Part shown: one piece after another, positions 1 to 13,859 of the stretch | How positions within the stretch are numbered: position 1 is the stretch's first letter | Layout: every line of letters begins with the position of its first letter | Source of the DNA: Domibacillus sp. PGB-M46 | Lineage (GTDB): Bacteria; Bacillota; Bacilli; Bacillales; Domibacillaceae | Direction of reading: 5' to 3' | NCBI RefSeq assembly: GCF_022668875.1 | Contig: NZ_JAKGCR010000003.1 | Coordinates: forward strand, 298,444 to 362,443 | DNA: 64,000 nucleotides | Position numbers and translations under genes: made by a program | The notes under the pieces: generated by a model | Told to the model about the DNA's origin: nothing | Databases searched by the model: none | Seen by the model: only the letters and a program-made list of their open reading frames with translations

Positions 1-1337
<1,337 letters not shown>

Positions 1338-1378
1338 ACGAAATCAGAAGCAAAATACATTTTACAAAAAGAAATTGA

Positions 1379-2899
<1,521 letters not shown>

Positions 2900-2908
2900 G
2901 AGCAGAAG

Positions 2909-2943
2909 AAGGGCGGTACCGTCTCATCGGACGTCCGCCCCTT
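2909..2943 (+). other. Hairpin between atpA and atpG
   Basis: GGGCGG (2911-2916) pairs with CCGCCC (2935-2940), extended by AAG/CTT with a one-base bulge. No T run follows, so this looks like an intra-operon stem that may stabilise or process the transcript rather than a terminator. Confidence 0.6.
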
Positions 2944-2973
2944 CCTGCGTTATCAAACACAAAAGGGTGGTGA

Positions 2974-3840
<867 letters not shown>

Positions 3841-3872
3841 ATTAAAAACGGGCGGTTTACGTCCCGATATAG

Positions 3873-5309
<1,437 letters not shown>

Positions 5310-5332
5310 TATAGGGATCAGGAGGTTAAGTT

Positions 5333-5740
5333 ATGAAGACATTTAACGTCAATATCGTCACTCCTGACGGTCCGGTCCTCGATACAACGGTTGAACTCCT
5401 TAGTGCAAGAGCACAAAGCGGTGACCTCGGTATCATGGCCGGCCACGTCCCGATGGTCGCTCCCTTACAAATCGGTGTAGTCCGGTTAGTAACAGGCGGC
5501 AAGCAATCGGAATTGGTCGCTATCAGCGGCGGCTTTCTCGAAGTTCGTCCGGATCAGGTAACGATATTAGCGCAGGCTGCTGAAAAAGCGGAAAATATCG
5601 ACCTTTCCCGTGCACAAGAAGCCCAGCGTCGTGCTGAGCAGCGGCTTCAAGACAACCAGGATAACGTCGATTTTAAACGTGCCGAATTGGCATTGAGACG
5701 TGCGATAAACCGCATCAACGCTTCTCAAGGTAATTTATAA
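5333..5740 (+). CDS. atpC: ATP synthase F1 subunit epsilon
   Basis: Rotor subunit and regulatory inhibitor of ATP hydrolysis, 135 residues. The N-terminal 85 or so residues form the beta sandwich (VDV-like [24 protein letters not shown]). The rest forms two helices, including [17 protein letters not shown]. The start follows CAGGAGGT by a normal distance. A strong terminator follows immediately, so this closes the operon. Confidence 0.97.
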   Translation: MKTFNVNIVTPDGPVLDTTVELLSARAQSGDLGIMAGHVPMVAPLQIGVVRLVTGGKQSELVAISGGFLEVRPDQVTILAQAAEKAENIDLSRAQEAQRRAEQRLQDNQDNVDFKRAELALRRAINRINASQGNL

Positions 5741-5741
5741 G

Positions 5742-5786
5742 AAAAAAGCTGTCCGTCGCCTGGCGATTGTGACAGCTTTTTTCTTA
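5742..5786 (+). terminator. Terminator of the atp operon
   Basis: AAAAAAGCTGTC (5742-5753) pairs with GACAGCTTTTTT (5771-5782) around an 18-nt loop and ends in a T run. It begins right after the atpC stop codon. Confidence 0.9.
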
Positions 5787-5945
5787 TTATAGGAAAGAAA
5801 AGTGTTACGGCTTTTTGAGCTGCGCCTGCATTACGCAGCACATACCTCGTTAGAGCAGCTTTCAAATGATGGCGAATCATTCGCGTTGCAGGCTTCTATC
5901 ACCTCTTATATACAATCACAATATATTAAATTAAGGAGAAATCAT

Positions 5946-6179
5946 ATGATTGAATCATTTGGACAGGAAGCACTGTTCAGTATGTTTCTCAGCCTTTTTT
6001 GCATCGGCTTGTCATTTTGGGCGCTGCAGTCGCTCCGGCTTGACCAGCTTTTTCGCAAAAACCAGGTGGCAAGGGCACGAATGCTGTATTTGCTGCTTTC
6101 CATTGCGATCGGATCTGCCGTCAGCAGCTTCTTTTTAAACTACCTGCAATGGGCCCGCCAGCTTCCTTTACTGTTTTAA
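5946..6179 (+). CDS. ywzB: DUF1146 family membrane protein (YwzB-like)
   Basis: Small integral membrane protein of 77 residues with two hydrophobic segments (about residues 8-28 and 48-66). The family has no assigned function but is conserved between atpC and murA in Bacilli, which is exactly its place here. The open frame extends upstream to 5802, but the true start is ATG 5946: TAAGGAG lies just upstream and the protein then begins MIESFGQEAL as in the family. The 150 nt before it show no other gene. Confidence 0.85.
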   Translation: MIESFGQEALFSMFLSLFCIGLSFWALQSLRLDQLFRKNQVARARMLYLLLSIAIGSAVSSFFLNYLQWARQLPLLF

Positions 6180-6486
6180 GCCCGGGTATACGTAGGATAC
6201 TTGCCTTTTTGGGGAAAATCATTTAAATTGGATGAAGGCAATTTGTGAAAAAACAAGCAATTTAGGTTTGTTCTCTCATTAGGCGGGAAAACAAAAAAAG
6301 GCGCCTCTTTTGAAATTTTTCACAAAGTCTCTACAAATTGTGAGGAATTTCCCTTGTTAAACAAACAATTTGAATGGTAAACTTTAAGAAGTTTTGTCGA
6401 AGTTACGAAAAGACATTGGACAGGACTGGCACGTCAGTCCACTGATTTGAATATGTATAATAGAAAAGGACGCGGAGGGGAACAGT
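6180..6486 (+). promoter_or_regulatory. murA upstream region with -10 box and inverted repeat
   Basis: An AT-rich 307-nt spacer without an ORF. A consensus -10 box TATAAT lies at 6456-6461, 25 nt before the start codon. No good -35 hexamer stands at the matching distance. Instead an inverted repeat GGACTG (6423-6428) / CAGTCC (6435-6440) covers that place, which could be an activator or operator site. GGAGGGG (6474-6480) is the ribosome site. Confidence 0.5.
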
Positions 6487-7776
6487 TTGGACAAAATTAT
6501 CGTCCGCGGCGGCCGTCAGTTGAACGGTACCGTCAAAGTTGAAGGAGCAAAAAATTCGGTGCTGCCGGTCATCGCAGCAACTATGCTTGCAGGAGAAGGA
6601 AAGTGTGTCATTCGTGACGTACCTACTTTATCCGATGTATATACAATTAATGAAGTACTACGCCATTTAAATTGCGAAGTCACGTTTGAAAACAATACCG
6701 TAACCGTTGATGCGACAAAAGAACTTCTTATTGAAGCGCCATTCGAATACGTTCGTAAAATGCGTGCCTCTGTCCTAGTGATGGGCGCACTTTTAGCACG
6801 AAATGGGAAAGCACGTGTGGCACTGCCGGGCGGCTGTGCCATTGGTTCGCGTCCCATCGATCAGCACTTAAAAGGGTTTGAAGCAATGGGCGCCCGTGTT
6901 AAGGTAGAAAACGGTTTTATCGATGCTGAAACAGATGGACGCTTAAAAGGCGCAAAAATCTATTTGGATTTCCCAAGCGTTGGCGCAACTGAAAACATTA
7001 TGACAGCTGCTGCGCTGGCAGAAGGGACAACGATCCTTGAGAACGCGGCGAAAGAGCCGGAAATCGTGGATCTTGCAAACTTGATCAACAAAATGGGCGG
7101 CAAAGTAATCGGTGCCGGTACAGAAACCATTCGGATTGAAGGCGTTGATGTCTTGACTGGTGCAGACCACGCCATCATTCCAGACCGTATTGAGGCAGGT
7201 ACTTTTATGACAGCGGCAGCGATCACAGGCGGAAACGTGCTGATTGAAGGTGCTGTGGCAGAGCATATGTCTTCATTGATTGCTAAAATGCGTGAGATGG
7301 GCGTCCAAGTTATTGAAGAAAGCAATGGCATTCGTGTAATCGGTCCTGAAAAAATGAAATCGGTCGATATTAAAACGATGCCGCATCCTGGCTTCCCAAC
7401 AGACATGCAATCTCAAATGATGGCTCTTATGCTGAAAGCAGAAGGAACAGGCGTCATTACCGAAACAGTCTTTGAAAATCGCTTTATGCATGTGGAAGAA
7501 TTCCGCCGTATGAATGCAAATGCAAAAATTGAAGGCCGTTCCGTTATCATTGACGGTCCATCTGATTTACAGGGAGCGGAAGTAGCTGCAACAGACTTAC
7601 GTGCTGCGGCGGCATTGATTATCGCAGGTCTTGTGGCTGACGGCTATACACGCGTTACAGAACTAAAGCATCTTGATCGTGGATATGTGAATTTCCATGG
7701 CAAGCTTGCGGCGCTTGGTGCGGATATCGAGCGCGTATCAGAAGCAGCAGAAACACCAGTCGCGGTGAAAAGCTGA
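6487..7776 (+). CDS. murA: UDP-N-acetylglucosamine 1-carboxyvinyltransferase MurA
   Basis: First committed step of peptidoglycan synthesis: transfers enolpyruvate from PEP to UDP-GlcNAc in the cytoplasm. Of 429 residues. The catalytic cysteine lies in [18 protein letters not shown] (about residue 117). Other conserved stretches are [15 protein letters not shown] at the N-terminus and [20 protein letters not shown]. It starts with TTG at 6487, which gives the expected MDKIIVRGG start and lies 6 nt after GGAGGGG. Position after the DUF1146 gene and before spoIID marks it as the main (murAA-type) copy. Confidence 0.96.
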   Translation: MDKIIVRGGRQLNGTVKVEGAKNSVLPVIAATMLAGEGKCVIRDVPTLSDVYTINEVLRHLNCEVTFENNTVTVDATKELLIEAPFEYVRKMRASVLVMGALLARNGKARVALPGGCAIGSRPIDQHLKGFEAMGARVKVENGFIDAETDGRLKGAKIYLDFPSVGATENIMTAAALAEGTTILENAAKEPEIVDLANLINKMGGKVIGAGTETIRIEGVDVLTGADHAIIPDRIEAGTFMTAAAITGGNVLIEGAVAEHMSSLIAKMREMGVQVIEESNGIRVIGPEKMKSVDIKTMPHPGFPTDMQSQMMALMLKAEGTGVITETVFENRFMHVEEFRRMNANAKIEGRSVIIDGPSDLQGAEVAATDLRAAAALIIAGLVADGYTRVTELKHLDRGYVNFHGKLAALGADIERVSEAAETPVAVKS

Positions 7777-7801
7777 ATTTATCTTTATTCCTACTTTTAT
7801 G

Positions 7802-7831
7802 AAAACCGTCTGCAGATGCAGGCGGTTTTTT
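7802..7831 (+). terminator. Terminator of murA
   Basis: AAAACCG-CTGC pairs with GCAG-CGGTTTT around GAT, followed by a T run. Confidence 0.85.
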
Positions 7832-7895
7832 ATGTTCGGTCATTAATCATTATAGTCGTGCATATCCCTTTTTATACAGCAAGGAGGGAAATTTG

Positions 7896-8825
7896 TTGAA
7901 AAAGCCGTTTTTCGCTTTTTTACTGATCGTCATTACAGCTATTGCGATTCCGGCTGCCGGCCTGTGGCTGACGGACGGACAAAAGACGGCGCCAAAGAAG
8001 GAGGAGAAAGAACCGACTGTAGAGGTTATTCGGTCCGACACGCAAAAAACTGAATCTGTTCCGCTTGAGGAGTATGTGGCAGGAGTAGTAGCAGCAGAAA
8101 TGCCGGCTTCTTTTGAGAAAGAAGCGTTAAAAGCCCAGGCTGTCGCTGCGCGTACCTTTATTTTAACGGAAACGCTGAAAGGGCAGGACGTAACGGATAC
8201 CGTAGATGACCAGGTATTTAAAGATGAAGATGACCAGAAAAAAATGTGGGGAGCCGATTTTAAGAAAAACAAAGCGAAGATTGAAGAGGCTGCAGATGAA
8301 ACAAAAGGGGAAGTACTCGTTTATGATGGACAACCAATTACAGCCGCGTTTTTTTCCTCTGGCAATGGACAGACGGAAAACGCTGAAGAATACTGGCAGT
8401 CAGCAGCCCCCTATTTAATCAGTGTCGCGAGTCCATGGGATGAATCTGCCCCTAATTTTGAACAAGAACTCGTTCTGACCAAACAAGAAGTAGAGGAAAA
8501 GCTGGATGTGTCTCTGCCTTCATCGGGGGAAGTCGGTACGGTAATGGATAAAACAACTGGCGGGCGTATCGGCAGCATTTTGATTGACGGCCAATCATTT
8601 ACAGGCCGGGAAATAAGAGAAGCCCTTGGCCTGCCTTCTGCGGACTTTAACATGACGGTTAAAGGGAGCGATGTGATCGTAGCAACGAAAGGATATGGAC
8701 ACGGAGTGGGGATGAGCCAATACGGAGCTAACGGAATGGCAAAAGAAGGGAAAAAGTACAAGGACATTACGGCCCATTATTATCCGGGTGCTCAAATAAC
8801 AGATATTCAATCTTTCTTAAAATAA
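7896..8825 (+). CDS. spoIID: Stage II sporulation protein D
   Basis: Membrane-anchored lytic transglycosylase that degrades septal peptidoglycan during engulfment together with SpoIIM and SpoIIP (known for the family). About 309 residues. One N-terminal membrane segment (residues 1-22) is followed by the SpoIID domain. The catalytic region is LEEYVAGVVAAEMPASFE, with AEMPA carrying the conserved glutamate; the C-terminal motif is GYGHGVGMSQYGANGMA. Two consecutive TTG codons (7893 and 7896) are possible starts; 7896 has the better spacing (8 nt) from AAGGAGG (7881-7887). Confidence 0.93.
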   Translation: MKKPFFAFLLIVITAIAIPAAGLWLTDGQKTAPKKEEKEPTVEVIRSDTQKTESVPLEEYVAGVVAAEMPASFEKEALKAQAVAARTFILTETLKGQDVTDTVDDQVFKDEDDQKKMWGADFKKNKAKIEEAADETKGEVLVYDGQPITAAFFSSGNGQTENAEEYWQSAAPYLISVASPWDESAPNFEQELVLTKQEVEEKLDVSLPSSGEVGTVMDKTTGGRIGSILIDGQSFTGREIREALGLPSADFNMTVKGSDVIVATKGYGHGVGMSQYGANGMAKEGKKYKDITAHYYPGAQITDIQSFLK

Positions 8826-8860
8826 ACGAAAAAACACGTCCGCATTTACTGCGGACGTGT
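8826..8860 (-). terminator. Terminator of the VanZ-family gene
   Basis: A perfect 10-bp stem, ACACGTCCGC (8834-8843) and GCGGACGTGT (8851-8860), has the minus-strand stop codon in its loop and a T run on the minus strand. It may also stop transcripts from spoIID. Confidence 0.8.
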
Positions 8861-9280
8861 CCATTCACCGAAGCCAGCCAGCCAGCGGCCGATACGTGAT
8901 TTGCGCTCGAAATAAAAATAATTAACGGCTAAAAACGCAATCGTAACACCGATTACGTCTTTGACTGCATCAATAAGCGTAGCCGACCGGTATGGTACGA
9001 ATGCTTGATGAATTTCGTCAGTCAGTCCGTAAAAAGAAGCAAACATGGCTGCAGCCAGGCTCGTAAGCGGCGTCAGCTTTCCATTTGCTAAAAGAGCAAG
9101 CACAATCAGGCCGTACAAAATGGCAAATTCAACAAGGTGAAGTGATTCTTTTATAAATAAGTCTACTTTATTATTCGGTAAATCCATAATTGTATCGTGC
9201 GGAAGCCCTGACATGATCCAAATCGCAATCATATATAAAACAGGCAGTCCCGTGATTAAAAACCGAATTCCTTTTTTCAC
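8846..9280 (-). CDS. VanZ-family membrane protein
   Basis: Polytopic membrane protein of about 144 residues with four hydrophobic segments. It has the VanZ hallmarks: a KESLHLVEFAILYGL stretch and TDEIHQAFVPYRSATLIDA followed by DVIGV. VanZ relatives affect teicoplanin resistance in some bacteria, but the role of most chromosomal copies is unknown. I place the start at GTG 9280, with GGAGG 7 nt upstream; the other GTG at 9286 sits almost on the ribosome site. It is transcribed opposite to its sporulation neighbours. Confidence 0.8.
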   Translation of the reverse strand: MKKGIRFLITGLPVLYMIAIWIMSGLPHDTIMDLPNNKVDLFIKESLHLVEFAILYGLIVLALLANGKLTPLTSLAAAMFASFYGLTDEIHQAFVPYRSATLIDAVKDVIGVTIAFLAVNYFYFERKSRIGRWLAGFGEWTRPQ

Positions 9281-9432
9281 TTCCACACCTCCATCCCCCT
9301 CTTTGATTTTACCATTCCAACGCAGTGAGAACCTTTATGATTGTGGCGTTTTTCGTACGATTTAGGGAATTTTATGGCATAAGTGTATAAAAAAACATCT
9401 GCCTGTCCAAAATGGTTGTCGAGGTGATAACT

Positions 9433-10089
9433 ATGAAAGAGGGCGGCAAAAAAACACTCCCCCCAAAATTAAAAGACTTCTTTATGAAGCGGCGGGCACT
9501 GCCTGTGATTTATCTTGCTTGTGCTATTTTATTGATTTCAAGTCTTATGTTTTACGAAGTAATGAAGCCTGAAAAGAAAGAGGATGCGGCCGTGTTTGAT
9601 CAGCCGGCAGAAAGCGTAAATGGCACTGTCGAGACGGAACAAATGATCATGCCGGTTGTGGAAGGAGCGATTGCGAAAACCGCTTTTTATGATTCAAAAG
9701 CAAAAGCAGCCCAGCAGGAAGAAGCGCTTGTTGTATTTAACGACACCTACTACGAAAGTACGGGTGTAGACTATGCGCTTGAAAATGGAAAAACCTTTGC
9801 CGTATCCGCACCGCTTTCCGGAACAGTTACGGATGTACGGGAAGATGCATTCCTTGGGAATTACATTGAAATTGACCATGGCAATGGAGCAGTTAGCACA
9901 TTCCAATCGATCAAGGATATTCAAGTGAAAAAAGATGACAAGGTCAGCCAGGGACAAAAAATTGGCGAGGCCGGACGCAGCATTCTCAACGAATCAGCGG
10001 GTATTCACGTTCACTTTGAAATGACCAAAGATGGCGACCTGATAAATCCATCCGCGCTCTATGGAAAGGCCGTCAGTGAATGGAAATGA
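9433..10089 (+). CDS. spoIIQ: Stage II sporulation protein Q (degenerate LytM domain)
   Basis: Forespore membrane protein that, in B. subtilis, binds SpoIIIAH across the intermembrane space to make the engulfment and feeding channel. Of 218 residues: a basic cytoplasmic stretch, one membrane segment (about residues 27-46) and an M23/LytM-like domain. The second metal motif survives as HVHFE. The first His-x-Gly-x-Asp motif is changed to STGVD, so the fold is probably without peptidase activity, as in B. subtilis. The acidic/serine tail of the B. subtilis protein is absent. The start ATG 9433 follows GAGGTGAT closely. Confidence 0.93.
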   Translation: MKEGGKKTLPPKLKDFFMKRRALPVIYLACAILLISSLMFYEVMKPEKKEDAAVFDQPAESVNGTVETEQMIMPVVEGAIAKTAFYDSKAKAAQQEEALVVFNDTYYESTGVDYALENGKTFAVSAPLSGTVTDVREDAFLGNYIEIDHGNGAVSTFQSIKDIQVKKDDKVSQGQKIGEAGRSILNESAGIHVHFEMTKDGDLINPSALYGKAVSEWK

Positions 10090-10210
10090 ATATTTCCCAG
10101 GGAATGCGCATACTGTTAGTAAAAAGAAATGGGTCTACTTTCATTCGATGAAACCTATGGCCGAACCATTCGACACCACTCATCCCGTTTCCGCTGAAGG
10201 AGGCGTGTGC

Positions 10211-10462
10211 GTGCGCGAATACATCAAAGAAAGAGCGCTGAAGGCCGGGAAATATATCGTGGAAACAAACAAAACGGTCCGGGACATTGCAAAGGAATTC
10301 GGCATTTCAAAAAGCACCGTCCATAAAGATCTAACGGAACGGCTGCCGAATGTAAACCCGGAGCTGTCCGCTCGTGTCGAGCATATTTTGCACTATCATA
10401 AATCTGTCCGGCACCTGCGGGGAGGAGAAGCGACTAAACAAAAGTGGAAGCGGTCTGTTTAA
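10211..10462 (+). CDS. spoIIID: Sporulation transcriptional regulator SpoIIID
   Basis: Small helix-turn-helix DNA-binding protein (83 residues) that modulates the sigma-E regulon in the mother cell and helps switch on sigma-K. The HTH is in KTVRDIAKEFGISKSTVHKD (about residues 21-40), followed by the conserved LTERLP and the C-terminal HKSVRHLRGGEATKQK. GTG 10211 is chosen because AAGGAGG (10197-10203) lies 7 nt upstream and the protein then begins MREYIKERA. The B. subtilis protein is about ten residues longer at the C-terminus. Confidence 0.95.
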   Translation: MREYIKERALKAGKYIVETNKTVRDIAKEFGISKSTVHKDLTERLPNVNPELSARVEHILHYHKSVRHLRGGEATKQKWKRSV

Positions 10463-10760
10463 CACTCAATGTCAATATGACTTTGGGAGCTGGCTGCTGA
10501 AGCTAAGATGAAGCAAAAGCGAAAGCAGTCCATGCAAGCTCGACGGACATCAGCGGCATCAGCAGCGGTATTCTTGAACGCACAGCTGATGATACTTATG
10601 ACTTCGAGACTGGCTGCTGGAGTCAAGATGAAGCAAAAGTGGAACTGGCCTGTCTGGGCTCACACAGCACAAATTGGGAACTGACATTCAAATGTTCTGA
10701 TTGTTGAAACCTAATACTAAAAAGGACGTCTCTATTTCAAAAGAGCGTCCTTTTTTCATG
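10463..10760 (+). repeat. Spacer with imperfect direct repeat downstream of spoIIID
   Basis: No open reading frame is convincing. The stretch 10476-10540 is repeated imperfectly at 10597-10660 (shared words TGGCTGCTG and AAGATGAAGCAAAAG, 120-121 nt apart). The end of spoIIID around 10436-10460 resembles the second half of this unit (CAAAAGTGGAAGCGGTCTGT). It looks like decayed tandem duplication of the spoIIID 3' end. Confidence 0.5.
10719..10757 (+). terminator. Terminator before mbl
   Basis: AAAGGACG-CTCT pairs with AGAG-CGTCCTTT around ATTTCAAA and ends in a run of six T, before the mbl promoter. Confidence 0.85.
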
Positions 10761-10801
10761 GTCAAAAACGGATATTCATTGCCCATACTTTCCTAAATAT
10801 A

Positions 10802-10810
10802 TGGTAAAAT
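10802..10810 (+). promoter_or_regulatory. Extended -10 promoter of mbl
   Basis: TGGTAAAAT fits an extended -10 (TGn-TAAAAT). The nearest -35-like hexamer, TTGCCC at 10779, is too far (20 nt), so promoter strength would rest on the TG motif. The start codon is about 68 nt downstream. Confidence 0.55.
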
Positions 10811-10877
10811 AGATATTTGGAGCAAAAAAGCTACTTTCATATAAGCATAGATAAAGCATATTCAGGGGGAATAAAGC

Positions 10878-11882
10878 ATGTTATCAAGGGATATCGGAAT
10901 TGATCTTGGCACAGCTAACGTTTTGATTCACGTAAAAGGACAAGGGATCGTCCTAAACGAGCCATCTGTTGTCGCACTGGACCGAAGCACAAATAAAGTG
11001 CTTGCAGTAGGAGAAGAAGCTTATCAAATGGTCGGCCGGACACCGGGCAATATCGTAGCGATTCGTCCGCTTCGCGATGGAGTCATTGCCGATTTTGATG
11101 TAACGGAATCGATGCTGAAGCACTTTATTAATAAACTAAATGTAAAAGGCTTTCTATCAAAGCCGCGTATTTTAATTTGCTGCCCGACGCAAATTACGGC
11201 AGTAGAGCAAAAAGCCATTCGTGAAGCAGCAGAAAAAAGCGGGGGAAAAACTGTTTATCTGGAAGAAGAACCGAAGGTGGCGGCTGTTGGCGCCGGCATG
11301 GATATTTTTGAGCCGAGCGGGAACATGGTAATCGATATCGGCGGCGGTACGACGGACGTAGCAGTTTTGTCGCTGGGTGCGATCGTTACAGCTGAATCGA
11401 TTAAAGTGGCTGGCAACACATTTGACGCTGACATTATGAACTATGTGAAAAAGCAGTACAAGCTCTTGATTGGTGAGCGGACAGCAGAAGCGATTAAAAT
11501 CAACGTCGGAACGGTATATCCAGGTTCGCGTAGTGAAGAAATGGAAATTCGCGGGCGTGACATTATGACAGGACTGCCGAAAATTTTAACGATTACTTCT
11601 ACAGAAATTGAAGGGGCATTGCGTGAATCTGTTACGCAAATTGTCCAGGCCTCTAAAAATGTGCTTGAGCAGACACCTCCTGAATTGTCTGCTGATATTA
11701 TCGACCGCGGTGTGATGCTGACAGGCGGCGGAGCCCTTTTGCACGGCATCGACCAATTAATGGCGGACGAATTAAAGGTACCAGTATTTGTGGCTGAGAA
11801 TCCAATGGACTGTGTAGCCATCGGCACAGGTGTTATGCTTGAGAGCATGGACCGGATTTCTTCCAAAAAAAGAAAAATATGA
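10878..11882 (+). CDS. mbl: MreB-like actin Mbl
   Basis: Actin-family ATPase that forms membrane-bound filaments and guides lateral wall synthesis. Of 334 residues. Phosphate-binding motifs are visible: DIGIDLGTANVLI at the N-terminus, MVIDIGGGTTDVAVLSLG in the middle and VMLTGGGALLHGIDQLM near the C-terminus. Position directly after spoIIID identifies it as Mbl rather than MreB or MreBH. CAGGGGGA is the ribosome site. Confidence 0.95.
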   Translation: MLSRDIGIDLGTANVLIHVKGQGIVLNEPSVVALDRSTNKVLAVGEEAYQMVGRTPGNIVAIRPLRDGVIADFDVTESMLKHFINKLNVKGFLSKPRILICCPTQITAVEQKAIREAAEKSGGKTVYLEEEPKVAAVGAGMDIFEPSGNMVIDIGGGTTDVAVLSLGAIVTAESIKVAGNTFDADIMNYVKKQYKLLIGERTAEAIKINVGTVYPGSRSEEMEIRGRDIMTGLPKILTITSTEIEGALRESVTQIVQASKNVLEQTPPELSADIIDRGVMLTGGGALLHGIDQLMADELKVPVFVAENPMDCVAIGTGVMLESMDRISSKKRKI

Positions 11883-11884
11883 AC

Positions 11885-11920
11885 AAATAAAGCTGCTTTT
11901 TATAAGCAGCTTTATTTATT
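11885..11920 (+). terminator. Terminator of mbl
   Basis: AAATAAAGCTGC (11885-11896) pairs with GCAGCTTTATTT (11906-11917), followed by further T residues. Confidence 0.85.
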
Positions 11921-12023
11921 TTCCCTCAAACTGTCTATTTTTCTTATTATTTTCTGTTAATGCAGGAGGTGCCATTGTATAATGAAGACGGCATCTATTG
12001 CTAAAAAAATTGAGGTGAAAAAG

Positions 12024-12824
12024 TTGTTTAAAGGGTTTTACACTGCTGCCTCAGGCATGATTGCCCAGCAGCGGCGCACTGAAATTTTAACGAACAACAT
12101 GTCAAATGCGAACACACCGGGCTACAAAGCAGACCAGACGAGTGTAAGAGCTTTTCCGGAAATGCTTTTAAAGCGGATGGATAAAACATCTATACCGGTC
12201 GAAAATAAATTAAATGTGCCGCTTGAGCCGCAAATTGGCGCGCTCAATACTGGCGTCTACTTACAAGAAACAATGCCAAATTTCCGTCAGGGTGACGTTC
12301 GGGAAACAGGACTGAAAACAGATCTTGCTTTGCAGGGAGAGTCTGTTTTCTTTGCCGTCCAAAACGGGGCCGGTGAACCGCGCTATACAAGAAATGGAAA
12401 CTTCACACTGGATTTGGAAGGATACTTAACAACAGCCTCCGGGTTCTACGTACAAGATACAGAAGGACGCCGTATTCAGCTGTCTTCTGATCAATTTGAG
12501 GTAGACAGCTCAGGCCGAATCACGGAAAATGGACAGCGGGTAGCACAAATCGGTGTTGCCTATGCCGAAAACCCAAATGATTTAATGAAAGAGGGAGACG
12601 GCCTGTACCGGATTGACGGAGCAGCTCTTCCAAATGCGTTCGAGAACGAGGATGCCGTGTTTTCTATTCAGCAGGCGGCTCTAGAAGGATCAAATACGGA
12701 TACAGCTCGAACGATGACCGATATGATGACAGCTTACCGTTCATTTGAAGCAAACCAGAAGGTGCTGGCTGCTTACGACCGCAGCATGGAAAAAGCGGCG
12801 AACGAAATCGGGCGCGTAACGTAA
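12024..12824 (+). CDS. flhO: Flagellar rod/hook-basal body protein FlhO
   Basis: FlgF/FlgG-type distal rod protein, 266 residues, exported by the flagellar type III apparatus. The family signature RTEILTNNMSNANTPGYKAD lies near the N-terminus. The C-terminal SNTDTARTMTDMMTAYRSFE is the second half of the terminal coiled coil. TTG 12024 is chosen because GAGGTG (12012-12017) lies 6 nt upstream and the protein then starts MFKGFYTAASGM as expected. The upstream ATG 11982 would add 14 atypical residues. It pairs with flhP 13 nt downstream. Confidence 0.92.
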   Translation: MFKGFYTAASGMIAQQRRTEILTNNMSNANTPGYKADQTSVRAFPEMLLKRMDKTSIPVENKLNVPLEPQIGALNTGVYLQETMPNFRQGDVRETGLKTDLALQGESVFFAVQNGAGEPRYTRNGNFTLDLEGYLTTASGFYVQDTEGRRIQLSSDQFEVDSSGRITENGQRVAQIGVAYAENPNDLMKEGDGLYRIDGAALPNAFENEDAVFSIQQAALEGSNTDTARTMTDMMTAYRSFEANQKVLAAYDRSMEKAANEIGRVT

Positions 12825-12837
12825 AGGAGAACGCAGA

Positions 12838-13626
12838 ATGAACAGAACTATGATCAATGCGGTGAATACGATGTCACAGCTTCAAAAAAAGATGGACGTA
12901 ACGAGCAATAACATCGCGAACATCAATACAGCAGGATACAAACGAAGCGAAGCCACGTTTGCCGATTTGATTCATCAGCAGGCCAATAATATGGAACCTC
13001 AAAGCGAAGACGCAGGAAGACTGACGCCACCTGGCCTCCGTCTTGGGGTCGGTGCCCGGATGGCGCAGGCGCAGATGGTTGGAACGCAGGGCACGCTGCA
13101 GCAGACAGGGCGCACATTGGATATGGCCCTATCCAAGCCGAATCAGTTTTTTAAAGTGCTGGTAGAGGATGAGCAGGGCAACAACCGCGTACATTACACA
13201 CGAGACGGCTCGCTTTCTGTGACCCCGGCTGGCGGAGGCAATGTGATGCTCGTTACCTCGGAAGGATATCCCGTGCTTGATGAACGGGATAACCCGATTG
13301 TGCTGCCTGAGGATGAAATGGAAAACCAGGCAGGGGCCCTGGTTGGGCTCGTTCAAGTAGACAAGCCGCAATTTTTAGAGAGGGCGTCCCAAAATCTGCT
13401 TGTGCTGCCGGAGAACCCGGCCACAGCCGAAAATCAAATTCTGCGTAATTTGAATGCGGCTGAGCGCCAGCAGGCGGGTATTCAAACAGGGGCCCTTGAA
13501 ATGTCCAATGTTGACTTTTCAAAGGAAATGAGCGACCTGATGATTTCCCAGCGCTCTTATCAATTCCAGTCAAAGGCGATTTCAATCGCTGATCAAATGC
13601 TTGGCTTAATTAATGGGGTCAGATAA
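12838..13626 (+). CDS. flhP: Flagellar rod/hook-basal body protein FlhP
   Basis: Second FlgG-type rod protein, 262 residues. N-terminal MDVTSNNIANINTAGYKRSE and C-terminal SKEMSDLMISQRSYQFQSKA are the paired rod/hook motifs. It is read in one unit with flhO; AAGGAGAACGCAG precedes the ATG. In B. subtilis the pair is separate from the large fla/che operon and completes the distal rod. The window therefore supports motility but contains no other flagellar genes. Confidence 0.92.
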   Translation: MNRTMINAVNTMSQLQKKMDVTSNNIANINTAGYKRSEATFADLIHQQANNMEPQSEDAGRLTPPGLRLGVGARMAQAQMVGTQGTLQQTGRTLDMALSKPNQFFKVLVEDEQGNNRVHYTRDGSLSVTPAGGGNVMLVTSEGYPVLDERDNPIVLPEDEMENQAGALVGLVQVDKPQFLERASQNLLVLPENPATAENQILRNLNAAERQQAGIQTGALEMSNVDFSKEMSDLMISQRSYQFQSKAISIADQMLGLINGVR

Positions 13627-13642
13627 AGGGGAAGGATTAATT

Positions 13643-13846
13643 GTGACAAATGGATTGAAGCGGAAGAAACAAACCCGCCTCACCCCCCTTGGCAGATTTG
13701 TTTTGTCATTGTTTTTCATTGTCCTGACTGCCATTATCGGTGCGCTGATTGGATACAGTATTATCGGGAGTGGAAACCCGATCGACGTATTTAAATGGGA
13801 CACGTGGATGAATTTATATGACGTAGTCGTAAACAGTCTTTTTTAA
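13643..13846 (+). CDS. EpuA/YwpJ-region small membrane protein (annotated elsewhere as RNA polymerase beta-like)
   Basis: Small protein of 67 residues: a basic N-terminus ([14 protein letters not shown]) followed by one membrane segment (about residues 16-38) and a short outside tail ending [13 protein letters not shown]. This fits the EpuA family (PF11772), often labelled DNA-directed RNA polymerase subunit beta without evidence for that role. The start GTG 13643 follows GGGGAAGGA. It lies between flhP and fabZ with only short gaps, so the genes may be co-transcribed. Confidence 0.7.
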   Translation: MTNGLKRKKQTRLTPLGRFVLSLFFIVLTAIIGALIGYSIIGSGNPIDVFKWDTWMNLYDVVVNSLF

Positions 13847-13859
13847 GGTGGGTGCTAGT

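Noticed and set aside
5802..5945. Upstream extension of the DUF1146 protein by 48 residues
   Set aside because: The family start and ribosome site are at 5946; the extension has no homologous character and no ribosome site.
11441..11866. 141-residue frame opposite mbl
   Set aside because: Shadow of the highly biased mbl coding sequence; no ribosome site.
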